From contig NC_013131.1 in the NCBI RefSeq assembly GCF_000024025.1, positions 4,464,001 to 4,528,000 of the forward strand: a stretch of DNA of 64,000 nt, in the 5' to 3' direction. Below, in pieces: positions 43,874 to 53,092 of this stretch. Below the pieces are notes generated by a model. That model did not search any database. It was not told where the DNA came from and saw nothing but the letters and a program-made list of their open reading frames with translations. The first letter of the stretch is position 1. Each line of letters begins with the position of its first letter. A program made the translations under genes and the position numbers. Origin of the DNA: Catenulispora acidiphila DSM 44928. Its GTDB lineage: Bacteria > Actinomycetota > Actinomycetes > Streptomycetales > Catenulisporaceae.

Positions 43874-44239
43874 TGCGGCCGAATGTAATCAACCGCCCCA
43901 GTGCCGAACACGTCATCGTACCGGGTCAAGGTGATTTTGTCGGCGGCATCGAACGCTGTATGCGGCGTTCCTCTGAGGCGCTGGGCCAGCTGCGTAGCGG
44001 GGAGGCGGCGGGGACGACGGTGGTGCGAAGTGGACCTGGACGGCCGGGCGCTGCGGATCGGCTATCAGAGGTGATGCCAGGAGGGGGTTTGACGCTCTGT
44101 CCAACCAACACGAAGTCGGACCAGCGTTGTGGCGTTGGGCTCGTTGGCTGTACAGGTGCTGCGTGCCCTCGCCGGGACCTCCGCCGGTGGACAGCCCGAA
44201 ACTCCACGGAGGCCGTCGACGACGTCGACCGGGTCTCCC
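43874..44239. other. Intergenic region
   Basis: About 365 bases after the helicase gene with no supported gene. Confidence 0.4.
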
Positions 44240-44690
44240 GAGGTCGGGCTGACCGCGTCCCGGTCACTGACCGCGGTCGCGGCGTGTTCCCTGGACGACG
44301 TCGAGGACTCCCCGTCCCTGCCGCAGTTTCGTGCGCTGGTCGTCCTCGCTCGCGTGGGGCCTGCGACTGATCCAGCTTGCCGAGCAACTGGCCGTAAATC
44401 CTTCGGCTGCGATGCGCGTGGCCGAACGCCCCAACAGTGCTGGGATGATCGACCTCTCAACCCCGACGACCGCCGCCGCGAGTCGATCCTGTCCTTGACC
44501 GCTATCGGCCGTCGTGTCGTCGAACCAGTCACCGACCGCCGACGTGCTGAGATCGCCGATATCGTCGAGCGGATGCCGGAAACGCACCGTGATCGCTCAT
44601 CGAGGCGATGCAAGCCTTCAACGCCACGGGCGGTGTGCCGCTGGCCGGACATGACCCCATCCCGCTGGGCTGGCAGGAGCAGCCAGGTCG
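44240..44690 (+). pseudogene. Decayed MarR-family regulator
   Basis: Three frames together give a MarR sequence: ACSLDDVEDSPSLPQFRALV with VLA, then LIQLAEQLAVNPSAAMRVAE, then NPDDRRRESILSLTAIGRRV with VEPVTDRRRAEIADIVERM, and last AMQAFNATGGVPL. The HTH and the DRR wing are recognisable, but at least three frameshifts separate them. Confidence 0.75.
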
Positions 44691-44747
44691 ACTGTCACGT
44701 AGCGAGCCTGGCTGGCATTGCCACGGGTCATTTAGATCCTCGGGTTT

Positions 44748-46445
44748 TCACCGGATGGTGATGGGGATCTGGACGGTTGTCTCGTCCACGTCGTCGGTGC
44801 GCAGGGTGACGGCTAGGCGCCAGGTGCCGGCGAGGGGGAGGGAGGCGTTGCCGATCAGGTGGCCGGCTCCGGCGGTGCGCAGCGTCATCGGCAGCGGGCC
44901 CAGGGCGTGGGAGGCGAGGGTGAAGGATGCCTGGACCTGGAGGACCTGTTGCTGCTTGCCGGTCGGGCCGAGGGTGTAGAGGTGGACCGTGTCGGAGCCG
45001 GTCTTGGCCGGGTCGACGGTGACCTGGACGGTGCCGCTGCCGCCGGGACCGCCGGTGTCGAACGCGGCGGAGGCGCTGGCCGGTCCGGCGGAGGCTGCGT
45101 GGGCGGTGCGCGCGGGTGGGGCGTTGACCAGGGCGGCGGTCAGTGCGAGGACACAGACTCCCACGCCGACCTCGCCGGCGACGGAACGGCGCAGGCGGGA
45201 GATCGCGGCGCGGTCGGTGGTCCCGGTGTTTCGGTCCTCGCGGTGTCGGGCGATCCAGGTGCGCGCCAGGTAGCCCAAGCCGATCAGGATGGCCACGCCG
45301 AGCAGCTTGAGCAGCAGCAGCCTTCCGTACGCGGTGCCGGTGAGCGCGGGCACGGAGCCCACCTGCCGCCAGCTTTGGTACGTGCCGGTGCCGACGAGCA
45401 CGATCACGCACCACAGCGCCACCGGCGAGAACCGGCGCACCATCCGTGCCCGCTCGCTCGGCGTTTCGCGGCCGCTGCGGCGTAGGACGATCGTGGCCAG
45501 GATCGTCAGCCCGCCGAGCCAGACGGCCATCGCGCACAGGTGCGTGACGTCGACCGGCACGGCGAGCGCCACCTGGATCCCGGTGCTGGCATGTCCGGAC
45601 ACGGCCCAGGTCGCAGCGATGCCCACGGTCAGCAGCGCACCGGCGACCGCGACCAGAATCCGGGCTCGTCGCGAAGCGTCGGGCAGGCGGGTGAGGAGCC
45701 AGGCGAGCAAAGCAGCGGTGAGCGCCAGCAGAATCAGTCGTATCGACAGCGCTGCACCGAGGCGCGTCGACAAGGTGGTGCGCAGCACACCGGTGTCCAG
45801 CGCGCGGTTGATGTCGAAGCCCGCACCATAAGGGCCCTGCAACACCAGCACACCGGCGGTGGCCACAGCGAGGCTGCCCCACGCCGACGCCACCAGGATC
45901 CGCACCGCTCTGGTGCGTGCGCCGTTCGGCCACCACGCGAACAGGAACACCGCCGCGCCGACCAGGACGGCGAACGCGGCGTAGGCGACGAAGCGCGCGA
46001 CCCCGTAGAGCGCGCCGACCGTCTTGCTGCCCGAGGTGCTCAGCGTTGTGGAGTTCACTGTCGAGGCGGAGGCTTGGCCGACGCTGAACGTGAACGCTCC
46101 CTGCACGGGATGGGAGTCGTCGGAGATGACGCGCCAGGACACCGTGTACGTGCCCTGTTTCAGTCCGCTCGCCAGATCGACGGCGACCTCGTCGGCGTGG
46201 CCGGTGGGGTGGGCTGGGCTGCCCTCGTCCACTCGCGCGCCGCTGGGGTCGAACACCCGCAGGGCACCGAACTGGAGGGACACCGGCTCGTCGAAGGTCA
46301 CCGACGCCTGACGCGGCGCCGAGGCGACGGTCTGCCCGTCGCCGGGGGAGGTCGCGACCACCGTGGCGTGCGCGAAGGCGCCCTGCGCGGTGAGCAGGAT
46401 CAGACAGATGACCAGGGCCGGAATCGCCAGCAGCCGACGGAGCAC
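44748..46445 (-). CDS. CopC/CopD-type copper resistance protein
   Basis: About 565 residues. A signal peptide (VLRRLLAIPALVICLILLTA) is cleaved before HATVVATSPGDGQTVASAP, so the mature protein begins with the CopC copper-binding His; the CopC beta-barrel runs to about residue 125. Then come about eight membrane helices of CopD (GVARFVAYAAFAVLVGAAVF; LCAMAVWLGGLTILATIVL) and a C-terminal extracellular domain of FixH/YtkA type (VTVDPAKTGSDTVHLYTLGP). GTG 46445 has GAGG 7 bases upstream; GTG 46454 is an alternative. It likely handles copper import or delivery, with YcnI 10 bp upstream. Confidence 0.88.
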   Translation of the reverse strand: MLRRLLAIPALVICLILLTAQGAFAHATVVATSPGDGQTVASAPRQASVTFDEPVSLQFGALRVFDPSGARVDEGSPAHPTGHADEVAVDLASGLKQGTYTVSWRVISDDSHPVQGAFTFSVGQASASTVNSTTLSTSGSKTVGALYGVARFVAYAAFAVLVGAAVFLFAWWPNGARTRAVRILVASAWGSLAVATAGVLVLQGPYGAGFDINRALDTGVLRTTLSTRLGAALSIRLILLALTAALLAWLLTRLPDASRRARILVAVAGALLTVGIAATWAVSGHASTGIQVALAVPVDVTHLCAMAVWLGGLTILATIVLRRSGRETPSERARMVRRFSPVALWCVIVLVGTGTYQSWRQVGSVPALTGTAYGRLLLLKLLGVAILIGLGYLARTWIARHREDRNTGTTDRAAISRLRRSVAGEVGVGVCVLALTAALVNAPPARTAHAASAGPASASAAFDTGGPGGSGTVQVTVDPAKTGSDTVHLYTLGPTGKQQQVLQVQASFTLASHALGPLPMTLRTAGAGHLIGNASLPLAGTWRLAVTLRTDDVDETTVQIPITIR

Positions 46446-46455
46446 AGCGGACACC

Positions 46456-47268
46456 TCAACCCGGAGGAGTGGACGTGGGGGCGGATGTGGAGGTGGCGCC
46501 TGAAGTGGAGTCGGAGCTCTTGCGGCGCGCCCTCGACACGCCGAACGCGCCCACCGCCAGCCCGGCGACGCCGACCACGATGCCTGCGGTCCCCAGCGTC
46601 CGTGCGGTTGTGTCACTGCTCGCTGAGTTCGGTGTTACCGGGGCGGCGGTGACCGACGGTGTGCTGGCCGCAGTGTCCGCGGTGTCCGAGGTTTGCGAGC
46701 CGGAACCGGGCGCGGTCAGCACCAGGACCGGAGCCGGATGCTCCGGCGCGGGCTGACTGGGCTGCGCCAGATCGATCCAGCGCACCACGTCGCCGTTGGA
46801 GTACGTCTGAACAGCCTTGAAGACCAACTGGTTCGTGTCGTCGGGCAGCTTGCCCAGCATCACCCGGAAGCCCTGGTACTGCCCCGGCGCCGTTGCCCCG
46901 CCGGTCCAGGTGAGCTTCGAGACGGCCTGGCTGACGGTGCCGTCGTCGGCGGTGACGGGTTTGGGCAGCGTGGAGTTCGTCACCGCGACCGTCCAGCCGG
47001 GAGTGGATTCGGGCAGCACGCCGGTGACGGGGTGGTCGGTGGGGAAGACGACTTCGACCTTCGTGGTGGTCGCCGTGGCCTCCTCGTCGGGGACCCGGAA
47101 GGTCAGCTCCACATCGCGGCCGCCCTTGGCGGTCGCGTCGGGCCCGATGGTGACGTGTGCCGAAGCCGCGCCGGCGGAGCCGAGAATGGACAACGCTGTG
47201 CCGGCTAGGACCGCTGCCAGCGGTTTCCTGGCTCTGACAGCGCGTGAGGATCGTTGATGACCTGACAT
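46456..47268 (-). CDS. YcnI-family copper-binding protein (DUF1775)
   Basis: 270 residues. Signal peptide (PLAAVLAGTALSILGSAGAA) followed by SAHVTIGPDATAKGGRDVEL; the first mature His is the YcnI copper ligand, with Trp (PGWTVAV, DVVRWIDL) as further ligands. A low-complexity Ser/Thr/Ala linker leads to a C-terminal membrane anchor (GIVVGVAGLAVGAFGVSRAR). AAGGAG precedes ATG 47268. YcnI with a CopCD (YcnJ) protein downstream is the standard arrangement for copper acquisition. Confidence 0.9.
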   Translation of the reverse strand: MSGHQRSSRAVRARKPLAAVLAGTALSILGSAGAASAHVTIGPDATAKGGRDVELTFRVPDEEATATTTKVEVVFPTDHPVTGVLPESTPGWTVAVTNSTLPKPVTADDGTVSQAVSKLTWTGGATAPGQYQGFRVMLGKLPDDTNQLVFKAVQTYSNGDVVRWIDLAQPSQPAPEHPAPVLVLTAPGSGSQTSDTADTAASTPSVTAAPVTPNSASSDTTARTLGTAGIVVGVAGLAVGAFGVSRARRKSSDSTSGATSTSAPTSTPPG

Positions 47269-47334
47269 CAGGCTTCTCCTTTCCATGCTCCAATCCGATC
47301 CGGCACGCAGTCGCCAGGCAGGGTGTCGGCCGCG

Positions 47335-47754
47335 TCAGCCGGCGGTCGGAGCTTTGGCGCCGATCCGGTGTGGTCGGATGATGAGCGGCGTCAGCGTGGC
47401 CACGGCGGCGGCCTGGCTGATCAGGGCCCAGACTTTGTCGGCGTACCAGATCGGCTCGTACATGTCGGGGAGCGGGCCGATGGCGCCGGGGTTCGCGTAG
47501 CGGTACAGCAGGATCGCCGCCAGGCCCGCGGCCGCGGTCAGCCAGGCGAAGGCGTCGCCGGGGCGGCGTCGCCACAGCACCACCAGTACAGCAGCGGCGA
47601 TCGCGGCGGCTGCCTCGATGCGGAACAGTGTGCCCTGGCTGATGACGGAGGAGGTGACCGGGTCGTAGCGGTGCGCCAGATTCAGGTGGATCCCGGCGTC
47701 GACGGCCAGGCCGGCGGCGGCGACCGCACGCAGGACGATGGGCAGGAACGGCAT
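47335..47754 (-). CDS. Small four-helix membrane protein
   Basis: 139 residues, four membrane helices (IVLRAVAAAGLAVDAGIHL; IEAAAAIAAAVLVVLW; AFAWLTAAAGLAAILLYRY; ALISQAAAVATLTPLII). It is part of the leftward copper/envelope gene row, between the cupredoxin and YcnI genes. Proteins like it occur with YcnI/cupredoxin genes in actinomycetes; the function is not known. Confidence 0.8.
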   Translation of the reverse strand: MPFLPIVLRAVAAAGLAVDAGIHLNLAHRYDPVTSSVISQGTLFRIEAAAAIAAAVLVVLWRRRPGDAFAWLTAAAGLAAILLYRYANPGAIGPLPDMYEPIWYADKVWALISQAAAVATLTPLIIRPHRIGAKAPTAG

Positions 47755-47764
47755 CAGAGCCTCC

Positions 47765-48214
47765 CTATCCGACTGTCAGCGTGCCGTGCATCGATGCATG
47801 GATGCTGCAGACGTATGGATATGTGCCTGCGGTGGCCGGAGCCGTGATCGTCGCGGACTTGCCGGGGTTGATGGCTCCGGTGTCGAAGGCGCCGCCGGAG
47901 CCGGCTGTCAGGGTGTGGGTCGTGGAGTCGTGGTTGACGACCGTGATGCTCTGTCCGGGATGCACGGTGAGGTTCGCCGGGCTGAACGCGAAGTTGTCGA
48001 TGACGATCTGCGCGGCCGTTGTCGGTGCTTGACTCGGGGCTGTGGTCGTCGAGGGCGCGGACGGCGAGGCCGGGCCCGTCGTCGAGGGCGTGGTGGGGGA
48101 GCTCGGCGGTGTCGTGGGTTGCGAGTTGCCGGTGGACGCGGTTGAGGAGCAGCCCGCAGCAGCGAGAAGCAGTGCCGCGGCCGGGATCGCGACGCGTCGC
48201 AGGGTTCTGAGCAT
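47765..48214 (-). CDS. Cupredoxin-domain lipoprotein (plastocyanin-like)
   Basis: 149 residues. A lipoprotein signal (AIPAALLLAAAGCSS-like lipobox AAGC) is followed by a Pro/Ser/Thr linker and a cupredoxin domain. Type-1 copper ligands are visible: His in HDSTTHTL, then Cys, His and Met in YPYVCSIHASMHGTL. It should sit outside the membrane and carry copper or electrons. GAAGGGAAG precedes the start. A paralogue is at 54096. Confidence 0.92.
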   Translation of the reverse strand: MLRTLRRVAIPAAALLLAAAGCSSTASTGNSQPTTPPSSPTTPSTTGPASPSAPSTTTAPSQAPTTAAQIVIDNFAFSPANLTVHPGQSITVVNHDSTTHTLTAGSGGAFDTGAINPGKSATITAPATAGTYPYVCSIHASMHGTLTVG

Positions 48215-48226
48215 GGCACTTCCCTT

Positions 48227-48826
48227 CTACTTGCCGGTCCAGCAGCCCAGGATGTCGGTGGTGACCTCGTAGGCGACGTCGGCGCGGCTGAGTTTGCTCG
48301 GGCCGGATGCCGCCGCCAGTCCGGTGGCATCGACGTGCAGGGTCTTGTCGTCCTTCAGGACCACGACGTTGCCCGCGGCGTTCTGGAATCCGGGGTTGCC
48401 CAGGCCTTCGCTGCCGGTGAGCGGGGTCGTGGAGCCCAGCTGGCGCTGGAGTGTCGCGAGGTAGGTGTTCGCGGACGCGGTGTCCGGGGACTCCTTCACC
48501 GACAGCACGAGCGTGCCGGAGGCGAGGTGGTAGGTGCAGGTGTAGAGGTGATCGGTCCAGGTGGTGGTCGTCGTCGGAGCCGGCGAGGCGGCGAGGATCG
48601 TCTCCACGGCGCCCTGGATCTCCGTCCCGCAGACCATCAGCGCGGATGCCGACGGACCGGCCGCGGACGAGCCGGCGGTGGGAGCCGTTGTGGCTCCGGC
48701 CGCTGCCGACGGGCTGGACGACGTGCTCGGAGCAGAGGCGCCTGGAGCCGCTGTTTTCGCCGACGCGCAGCCGGCCGCCATCGCCGCCGTCACGGATACG
48801 GCTGCGAGCAGTCGCAGTGCCCTCAT
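48227..48826 (-). CDS. Putative lipoprotein
   Basis: 199 residues. Lipoprotein signal peptide (LLAAVSVTAAMAAGCASAK), Ser/Ala/Thr-rich linker, then a globular domain with three cysteines (MVCGTEIQGAVETILAA; HLYTCTYHLASGTLVLSVKE; TTDILGCWTGK). No family is recognised. It lies between the sortase and cupredoxin genes, all on the same strand with short gaps, so it is probably exported with them. Confidence 0.75.
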   Translation of the reverse strand: MRALRLLAAVSVTAAMAAGCASAKTAAPGASAPSTSSSPSAAAGATTAPTAGSSAAGPSASALMVCGTEIQGAVETILAASPAPTTTTTWTDHLYTCTYHLASGTLVLSVKESPDTASANTYLATLQRQLGSTTPLTGSEGLGNPGFQNAAGNVVVLKDDKTLHVDATGLAAASGPSKLSRADVAYEVTTDILGCWTGK

Positions 48827-48849
48827 GATGTCTTCCCGCCCTTTCTCGG

Positions 48850-49593
48850 CTAGGCCGGGTGGATCGCGGTCAAGCTGGCGTAGACGACGATGTCGTCCAG
48901 GTAGTGCTGGTTCTGGAACGGTCCGGCGCAGGTGATCAGCCGCAGCTGCGGGTTGGTGGTGTTGCCGTAGACGGTCGCGGTGGGGAAGGCGCTCTTGGCG
49001 TACTTGTTGATGCCGTCGATCCGGAACACGGCCACGGTGTCGTCGCTGCGGCTGACGTCGACGGTGTCACCGGGACGCAGCGCGCCCAGGTTGTAGAAGA
49101 CGCCCTTGGCGCCGGTCGTGCCGTCGATGTGTCCGACGATGACTGACGGTCCCACCTGGCCCGGTGCGGGGGAGTAGCGGTACCAGCCCGGAATCGAGGG
49201 GTCGGTCAGCGGCGGTGTCTGGATGGTGCCGTCGGAGTTCTGGCCGAGTTGGATCAGGGTGTGGTGCACGCCGATCTCCGGGATGCTGATCGCGGTGGGT
49301 GCGGCGGTTGGAGTGGCTGGAGCGGCTGGCTTCGTCGGTGCTGCGGGCGTTGCGGGCGTTGCGGCGGGCGAAGGCGAGGCCGGCGCTGGTGAAGTGCTCG
49401 GCGTCGTTCCGGCGCTCGCCGCGTTCGGCACTCCCGCAGCCGGCAGCGCGGCCGAAGCCGGAGGCTGCGGCGGGTGGTGCTGCGCCGCGAACCCGAGCGC
49501 CAGCCCTCCCGCCGAAGCCAGCAGCAGGACGGCGGCCGCCGACGCCAGCAGACGCCGGCGGCCACTTCCGAACAGCCTTGTCAGCCAGGACAT
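48850..49593 (-). CDS. Class F sortase
   Basis: 247 residues. One N-terminal membrane anchor (LLASAAAVLLLASAGGLALG), a Pro/Ala linker and a sortase domain with the catalytic His (VIVGHIDGTTGAKGVFYNLG), Cys (PQLRLITCAGPF) and a downstream Arg-free tail; the usual catalytic Arg of sortases follows the Cys in most families and I cannot place it with confidence here (R in LRLITC precedes it). Class F enzymes are typical of actinomycetes. The adjacent CHRD protein has a C-terminal membrane anchor and could be its substrate, although no LPxTG motif is seen. Confidence 0.85.
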   Translation of the reverse strand: MSWLTRLFGSGRRRLLASAAAVLLLASAGGLALGFAAQHHPPQPPASAALPAAGVPNAASAGTTPSTSPAPASPSPAATPATPAAPTKPAAPATPTAAPTAISIPEIGVHHTLIQLGQNSDGTIQTPPLTDPSIPGWYRYSPAPGQVGPSVIVGHIDGTTGAKGVFYNLGALRPGDTVDVSRSDDTVAVFRIDGINKYAKSAFPTATVYGNTTNPQLRLITCAGPFQNQHYLDDIVVYASLTAIHPA

Positions 49594-49602
49594 GACCGCT
49601 GC

Positions 49603-50403
49603 CTACTTCTGGTCGGCGTTCCGGCGCCGCAGGTACAGCGCGCCACCAGCGGTGGCCGCCAGGCCGGCGCTCGCGGCGAACATCCACGGCTGCTGCAGAC
49701 CGGAGGTCCCGCCGCCGCCGGTGTTCACCCCGCCGCCGGGCACCGCAGCCATCTGCGACACCTGCAGCGGACCGCACAGCGCCGGCGAGGTCGCGGCCAG
49801 CGGCAGCGAGGGCACCAGATCACTGGGCTCGGCCTGCGCCTGGGCGCTCAGCGTCGTCGGGTCCAGACCGTGGACCACGATCACGGCCTTGCCGGACTCG
49901 ATCGAGGACACGGTCGCCGAGTCCAGGGTGATGGTGCGCGAGTAGTCGAACGACCCGCCGGACGGAGCGATCTTGACGTCGGTGCCGGCCGCCGGACTGG
50001 TGTCGCCGCTGACGGACAGGGTGGTGCCGATGCCGCCGTAGAACGGCGCGCCCTCGGTCGTGCTGATCACGCCGTCGCCGTTCTTGTCGGCGGAGGTGCC
50101 GCTCGGGCAGGCGCCCGCCGCGCCGATGTGGATGTGCTGGACGTGCGGGTACGCCGCGCCCATGAAGGTGGTGGCCAGCCCGTGCACGTTCTCGGTGATG
50201 ACGGCCTTGTCGCCGGTCAACTGGAGCATCAGCGACCCGGAGCCGCCGGCGTGGTTCAACGGGTTCAGCGTCGCCATGTAGGTGGCGCTGCCGGACGACT
50301 GCGCGCTCGCGGTCGACGCGGTGAAAGCCAGCGGGAACGCCAGCAGGGCCGCGGGGGCAGCGGCCAGCGCCATGATCCTGGTCGTTCTTTTGGCATGCGT
50401 CAT
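49603..50403 (-). CDS. Secreted CHRD-domain protein with C-terminal membrane anchor
   Basis: 266 residues. Signal peptide (MALAAAPAALLAFPLAFTAS) then a CHRD-like domain (ATYMATLNPLNHAGGSGSLM; VHGLATTFMGAAYPHVQHIH) with two His clusters. The C-terminus is Gly-rich (VPGGGVNTGGGGTSGLQQPW) followed by a membrane helix and RRRNADQK, like a cell-wall sorting tail but without LPxTG. GGAGGAG precedes the start. It is the first gene of the leftward envelope/copper row, 247 bp from the RskA gene. Confidence 0.82.
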   Translation of the reverse strand: MTHAKRTTRIMALAAAPAALLAFPLAFTASTASAQSSGSATYMATLNPLNHAGGSGSLMLQLTGDKAVITENVHGLATTFMGAAYPHVQHIHIGAAGACPSGTSADKNGDGVISTTEGAPFYGGIGTTLSVSGDTSPAAGTDVKIAPSGGSFDYSRTITLDSATVSSIESGKAVIVVHGLDPTTLSAQAQAEPSDLVPSLPLAATSPALCGPLQVSQMAAVPGGGVNTGGGGTSGLQQPWMFAASAGLAATAGGALYLRRRNADQK

Positions 50404-50649
50404 CGTGCTCTCCTCCAGCTAGTGGTGCTGATGACGTCTCTGACCTGTGAACAGGTGCTGCCCTGCTCAACCCAGGGACATAAGGAAGACATGCGCCGAA
50501 GCTTTACGGCGGCTCGAATCGACCTTCTCCAGGGATTCGGAGACAGTGCGCCGACGGATTGGTCGAAGTTTGAATGCGAGGAGAAAACATTCTTTGAGGC
50601 GCTTGCGCCATGCCCGACGATGCGCCGATCGCGCTGGTGGCCACGCTTT
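50404..50649. other. Promoter region between RskA and CHRD genes
   Basis: About 245 bases without a gene. It should contain the promoter of the leftward row from 50403 to 44748; a match to a sigma-K-type promoter was not established by eye. Confidence 0.45.
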
Positions 50650-51399
50650 TTAAGCGGGCATCGGCAGCAGCATGATCGGCGTGGTCGTCGGCTGAGCCGA
50701 ACCACCGGTGGGTTCGACGGTGAGCCCGATGGTCTGCGCGTCGCCGAGGCCGCGTGCCAGGACCGAGTCAGAAGACCGAGACCCCGGCGGCAGCAGTCCG
50801 CCGGAGCGGGTTCCCGACGGTCCCATCATCCACAGCTGGTAGGTGTGGCCCGGTGATAGCTTCGCCAGTCCGCTGACGGTGATGGAGGCTTCGTCGTTGG
50901 ATCGGGAGAGGAGTACCGTGCCGGTTCCGCCGGTGCTCACGATCACCCTGCCGGTATGGACGTCAGGCGCGGACAGCAGTGTCGTGATCGTGATGTTCTG
51001 CTGGTGGGCCTGGTCGATCCGGTGCTGCTGGTCGTCCATCCGGACGCCCAGTACTGCTGTGACCGCGGCCAGACTCACGGCCAGGCCCCAGCCCAGAGCG
51101 GTGAACCAGCGACGCTTGGGTCGGGTGACGGCTGGGCGTGCCGGGGCGTGGACGATGATCGGGGGGATCTGCCGGGTAACGGCGATTCGTGCGTCGACCG
51201 CGGTCTTCAGCCGGGCCGGTGGGGTCTGGGCCGTGGCCGAGGCCAGCAACGCCGCTGTCTCCTGCAGCTCAGCCACTTCCTGCGCGCAGGTGGCGCACTG
51301 GGCCAGATGGCGTTCGAAAGCAGCGCGCTCTGCGGGTTCCAGCGCGTGGCAGACGTAGGCACCCGTCAGTGAGTGGACTTCCGGGTCCATCGTGCTCAT
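50650..51399 (-). CDS. rskA: Anti-sigma-K factor RskA-like
   Basis: 249 residues. The N-terminal zinc-binding anti-sigma motif is AFERHLAQCATCAQEVAEL (H-x3-C-x2-C), followed by one membrane helix (ALGWGLAVSLAAVTAVLGVR) and an extracytoplasmic RskA domain (LSPGHTYQLWMMGPSGTRSG). It would hold the sigma factor encoded upstream until an external, possibly redox or metal, signal leads to its cleavage. Its ATG overlaps the sigma-factor stop (ATGA). Confidence 0.92.
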   Translation of the reverse strand: MSTMDPEVHSLTGAYVCHALEPAERAAFERHLAQCATCAQEVAELQETAALLASATAQTPPARLKTAVDARIAVTRQIPPIIVHAPARPAVTRPKRRWFTALGWGLAVSLAAVTAVLGVRMDDQQHRIDQAHQQNITITTLLSAPDVHTGRVIVSTGGTGTVLLSRSNDEASITVSGLAKLSPGHTYQLWMMGPSGTRSGGLLPPGSRSSDSVLARGLGDAQTIGLTVEPTGGSAQPTTTPIMLLPMPA

Positions 51400-51980
51400 C
51401 CTCCCACCCCCAGACAGTCTCGGAGCCGGGTCAGACCGTCGCGCAGCCGCGTCTTCACGGTACCCAGTGGGGTATCCAATTGGTTCGCGACCTGCGAATA
51501 CGTGTATCCGCCGTAGTAGGCCAACGTCACAGACTGGCGCTGCAATTCCGTCAGGCCTTCCAGGCAGCGGCGCACTCGCTGCCGGTCCAGTCGCGCCTCA
51601 ACGGCCTCGACGACCTGGTCGAAGGGCTGCTCGACCATCAGCTCGGCGGCCCGCGCTTCCCGGCGGGCGGTCGCGTCGGCCGATCGCACCCGGTCCACAG
51701 CGCGGGCGTGTGCCATGGTCAGTGCCCAAGCCCGCGCCGAACCACGGGTCGGATCGAAACGGCTGGCGGTACGCCAGATCTCGACCAGAACCTCCTGCGT
51801 GACCTCTTCGGCCTGCGCGGGATCGCGCAGCACCCGGCGCGCCGTTCCGAGAATCGGGCCGGCAAGGTGCTCATAGACGGCGTCGAACGCCTCGCGATCG
51901 CCGAGCGCGACGCGGTGCAGCAACGTCTCGACCGACGGCCGCTCCTCATCGAGGCTCTTCGAACCGGCACGTCCGAGCAT
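51396..51980 (-). CDS. sigK: ECF sigma factor, SigK family
   Basis: 194 residues. Region 2 (GPILGTARRVLRDPAQAEEV then TQEVLVEIWRTASRFDPTRG) and region 4 (LTELQRQSVTLAYYGGYTYS then QVANQLDTPLGTVKTRLRDG) are complete. ATG 51980 has GGAG about 10 bases upstream; a longer frame from 52112 lacks conserved content. It is coupled to RskA and divergent from the ferritin-like genes at 52295; both gene rows are candidates for its regulon. Confidence 0.92.
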   Translation of the reverse strand: MLGRAGSKSLDEERPSVETLLHRVALGDREAFDAVYEHLAGPILGTARRVLRDPAQAEEVTQEVLVEIWRTASRFDPTRGSARAWALTMAHARAVDRVRSADATARREARAAELMVEQPFDQVVEAVEARLDRQRVRRCLEGLTELQRQSVTLAYYGGYTYSQVANQLDTPLGTVKTRLRDGLTRLRDCLGVGG

Positions 51981-52294
51981 GGGCTGTCGTCTCCAGTCCT
52001 GGAAGCCATCGGCGTCGCGGCACCGCTGTGCGTCCTCCGATTCTCGCCTCACGGACCCTATTCGGTGCCGGATACGGCTCGGATTGGTCCCGGAGTGTCT
52101 GGCGCCGACCATGATGTCCGGAAGTTGGCGCTGCCGACCAGGACAGCCGGCTGGTAGGCCGGCGACTCACCCGAACGAGTGGTTGTTGATGGGGTGCGGG
52201 TGGACTTTCAAGTCGCACCAATCCAGCGGACTAGCGGCGGCGAACGTATGCCAGGCGTCCGTTTCCGTTCGGGCGCATGGAGAGATGGGGCGTG

Positions 52295-53092
52295 ATGGCT
52301 GAAGAGCTCATCGATACCCGGTTGTTGGAGCAGTTGACCGAGGAATCGCAGGACTTGAACAGCGACGCGGTTCGGATCACGCGGGAGGCGCTGGCCGAGT
52401 ACGCGCAGGCCGGGCCCGAGCCCGAGCTGCGGCGCCGCAGGTGGCGTCGGGGCGGTGCGCTCGCCGGGGCGGCGGCCGGCGGCGCGGTGCTGCTGGGCGC
52501 GGCACGCGCGGCGGCGGCCAGTCCCAGTGACGACATCATGGCGCTGCAGACGGCCGCGTCGATCGAGAATCTGGCGGTGAGCGTCTACACCACCGCGGCC
52601 GGACTGCCGTTCATCAAGAACGGCAACGCCACGGTGGCGGCATTCATCGCCAAGACGACGAGCCAGCACACGGCACACGCGCAGGCCTTCAACGCGGCGG
52701 CCACCCAGGCCGGCGGCAAGGCTCAGACCGCTGCCAATCCGAAATACGCCGCTGTGGTGCAGCAGATGCTGCCCTCGATCAAGGCGCCCGCCGATGTCGT
52801 CAAGCTGGCGATCACGCTGGAGGATGTCGCGGCCCAGACCTACACCGCCAACGTCGCGCAGGTCAGCACTCCGGAGCTGCGCAAGCTGTTCGGCTCGGTG
52901 GCGCCGGTCGAGGCTCAGCACCGGGCCACGCTGCTGGCCGTACAGGCGCTGCTCGCCGGCGGCGCACCGGAGCTGATCGCCATCCCGACCGACGTGGCGA
53001 AGCTGCCGGCCGCTGCGGGCAGCGTCGGATTCCCCGACGCCTTCTACCCGACCAAGAACGCCTCGCCGATCAGCGAAGGGGCCGTGAAGTGA
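52295..53092 (+). CDS. Secreted ferritin-like domain protein
   Basis: 265 residues. An Arg-rich start with a hydrophobic stretch (RRRRWRRGGALAGAAAGGAV) suggests Tat-type export or a membrane anchor. The rest is a four-helix ferritin-like domain with paired E/H motifs (ASIENLAVSVYTTAAG; TTSQHTAHAQAFNAAATQ; ITLEDVAAQTYTANVAQ; APVEAQHRATLLAVQALL). An ATG at 52277 is also possible. Function is unknown; metal or oxidative-stress binding is likely. Its stop overlaps the next gene's GTG. Confidence 0.82.
   Translation: MAEELIDTRLLEQLTEESQDLNSDAVRITREALAEYAQAGPEPELRRRRWRRGGALAGAAAGGAVLLGAARAAAASPSDDIMALQTAASIENLAVSVYTTAAGLPFIKNGNATVAAFIAKTTSQHTAHAQAFNAAATQAGGKAQTAANPKYAAVVQQMLPSIKAPADVVKLAITLEDVAAQTYTANVAQVSTPELRKLFGSVAPVEAQHRATLLAVQALLAGGAPELIAIPTDVAKLPAAAGSVGFPDAFYPTKNASPISEGAVK

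Noticed and set aside
44728-45936. 402-codon minus-strand frame inside the CopCD gene
   Set aside because: Same strand but other frame than CopCD; Arg/Pro/His-rich with no domain.
49474-50856. 460-codon plus-strand frame opposite sortase and CHRD genes
   Set aside because: Shadow frame with Gly/Arg-rich content; the opposite strand has signal peptides and known domains.
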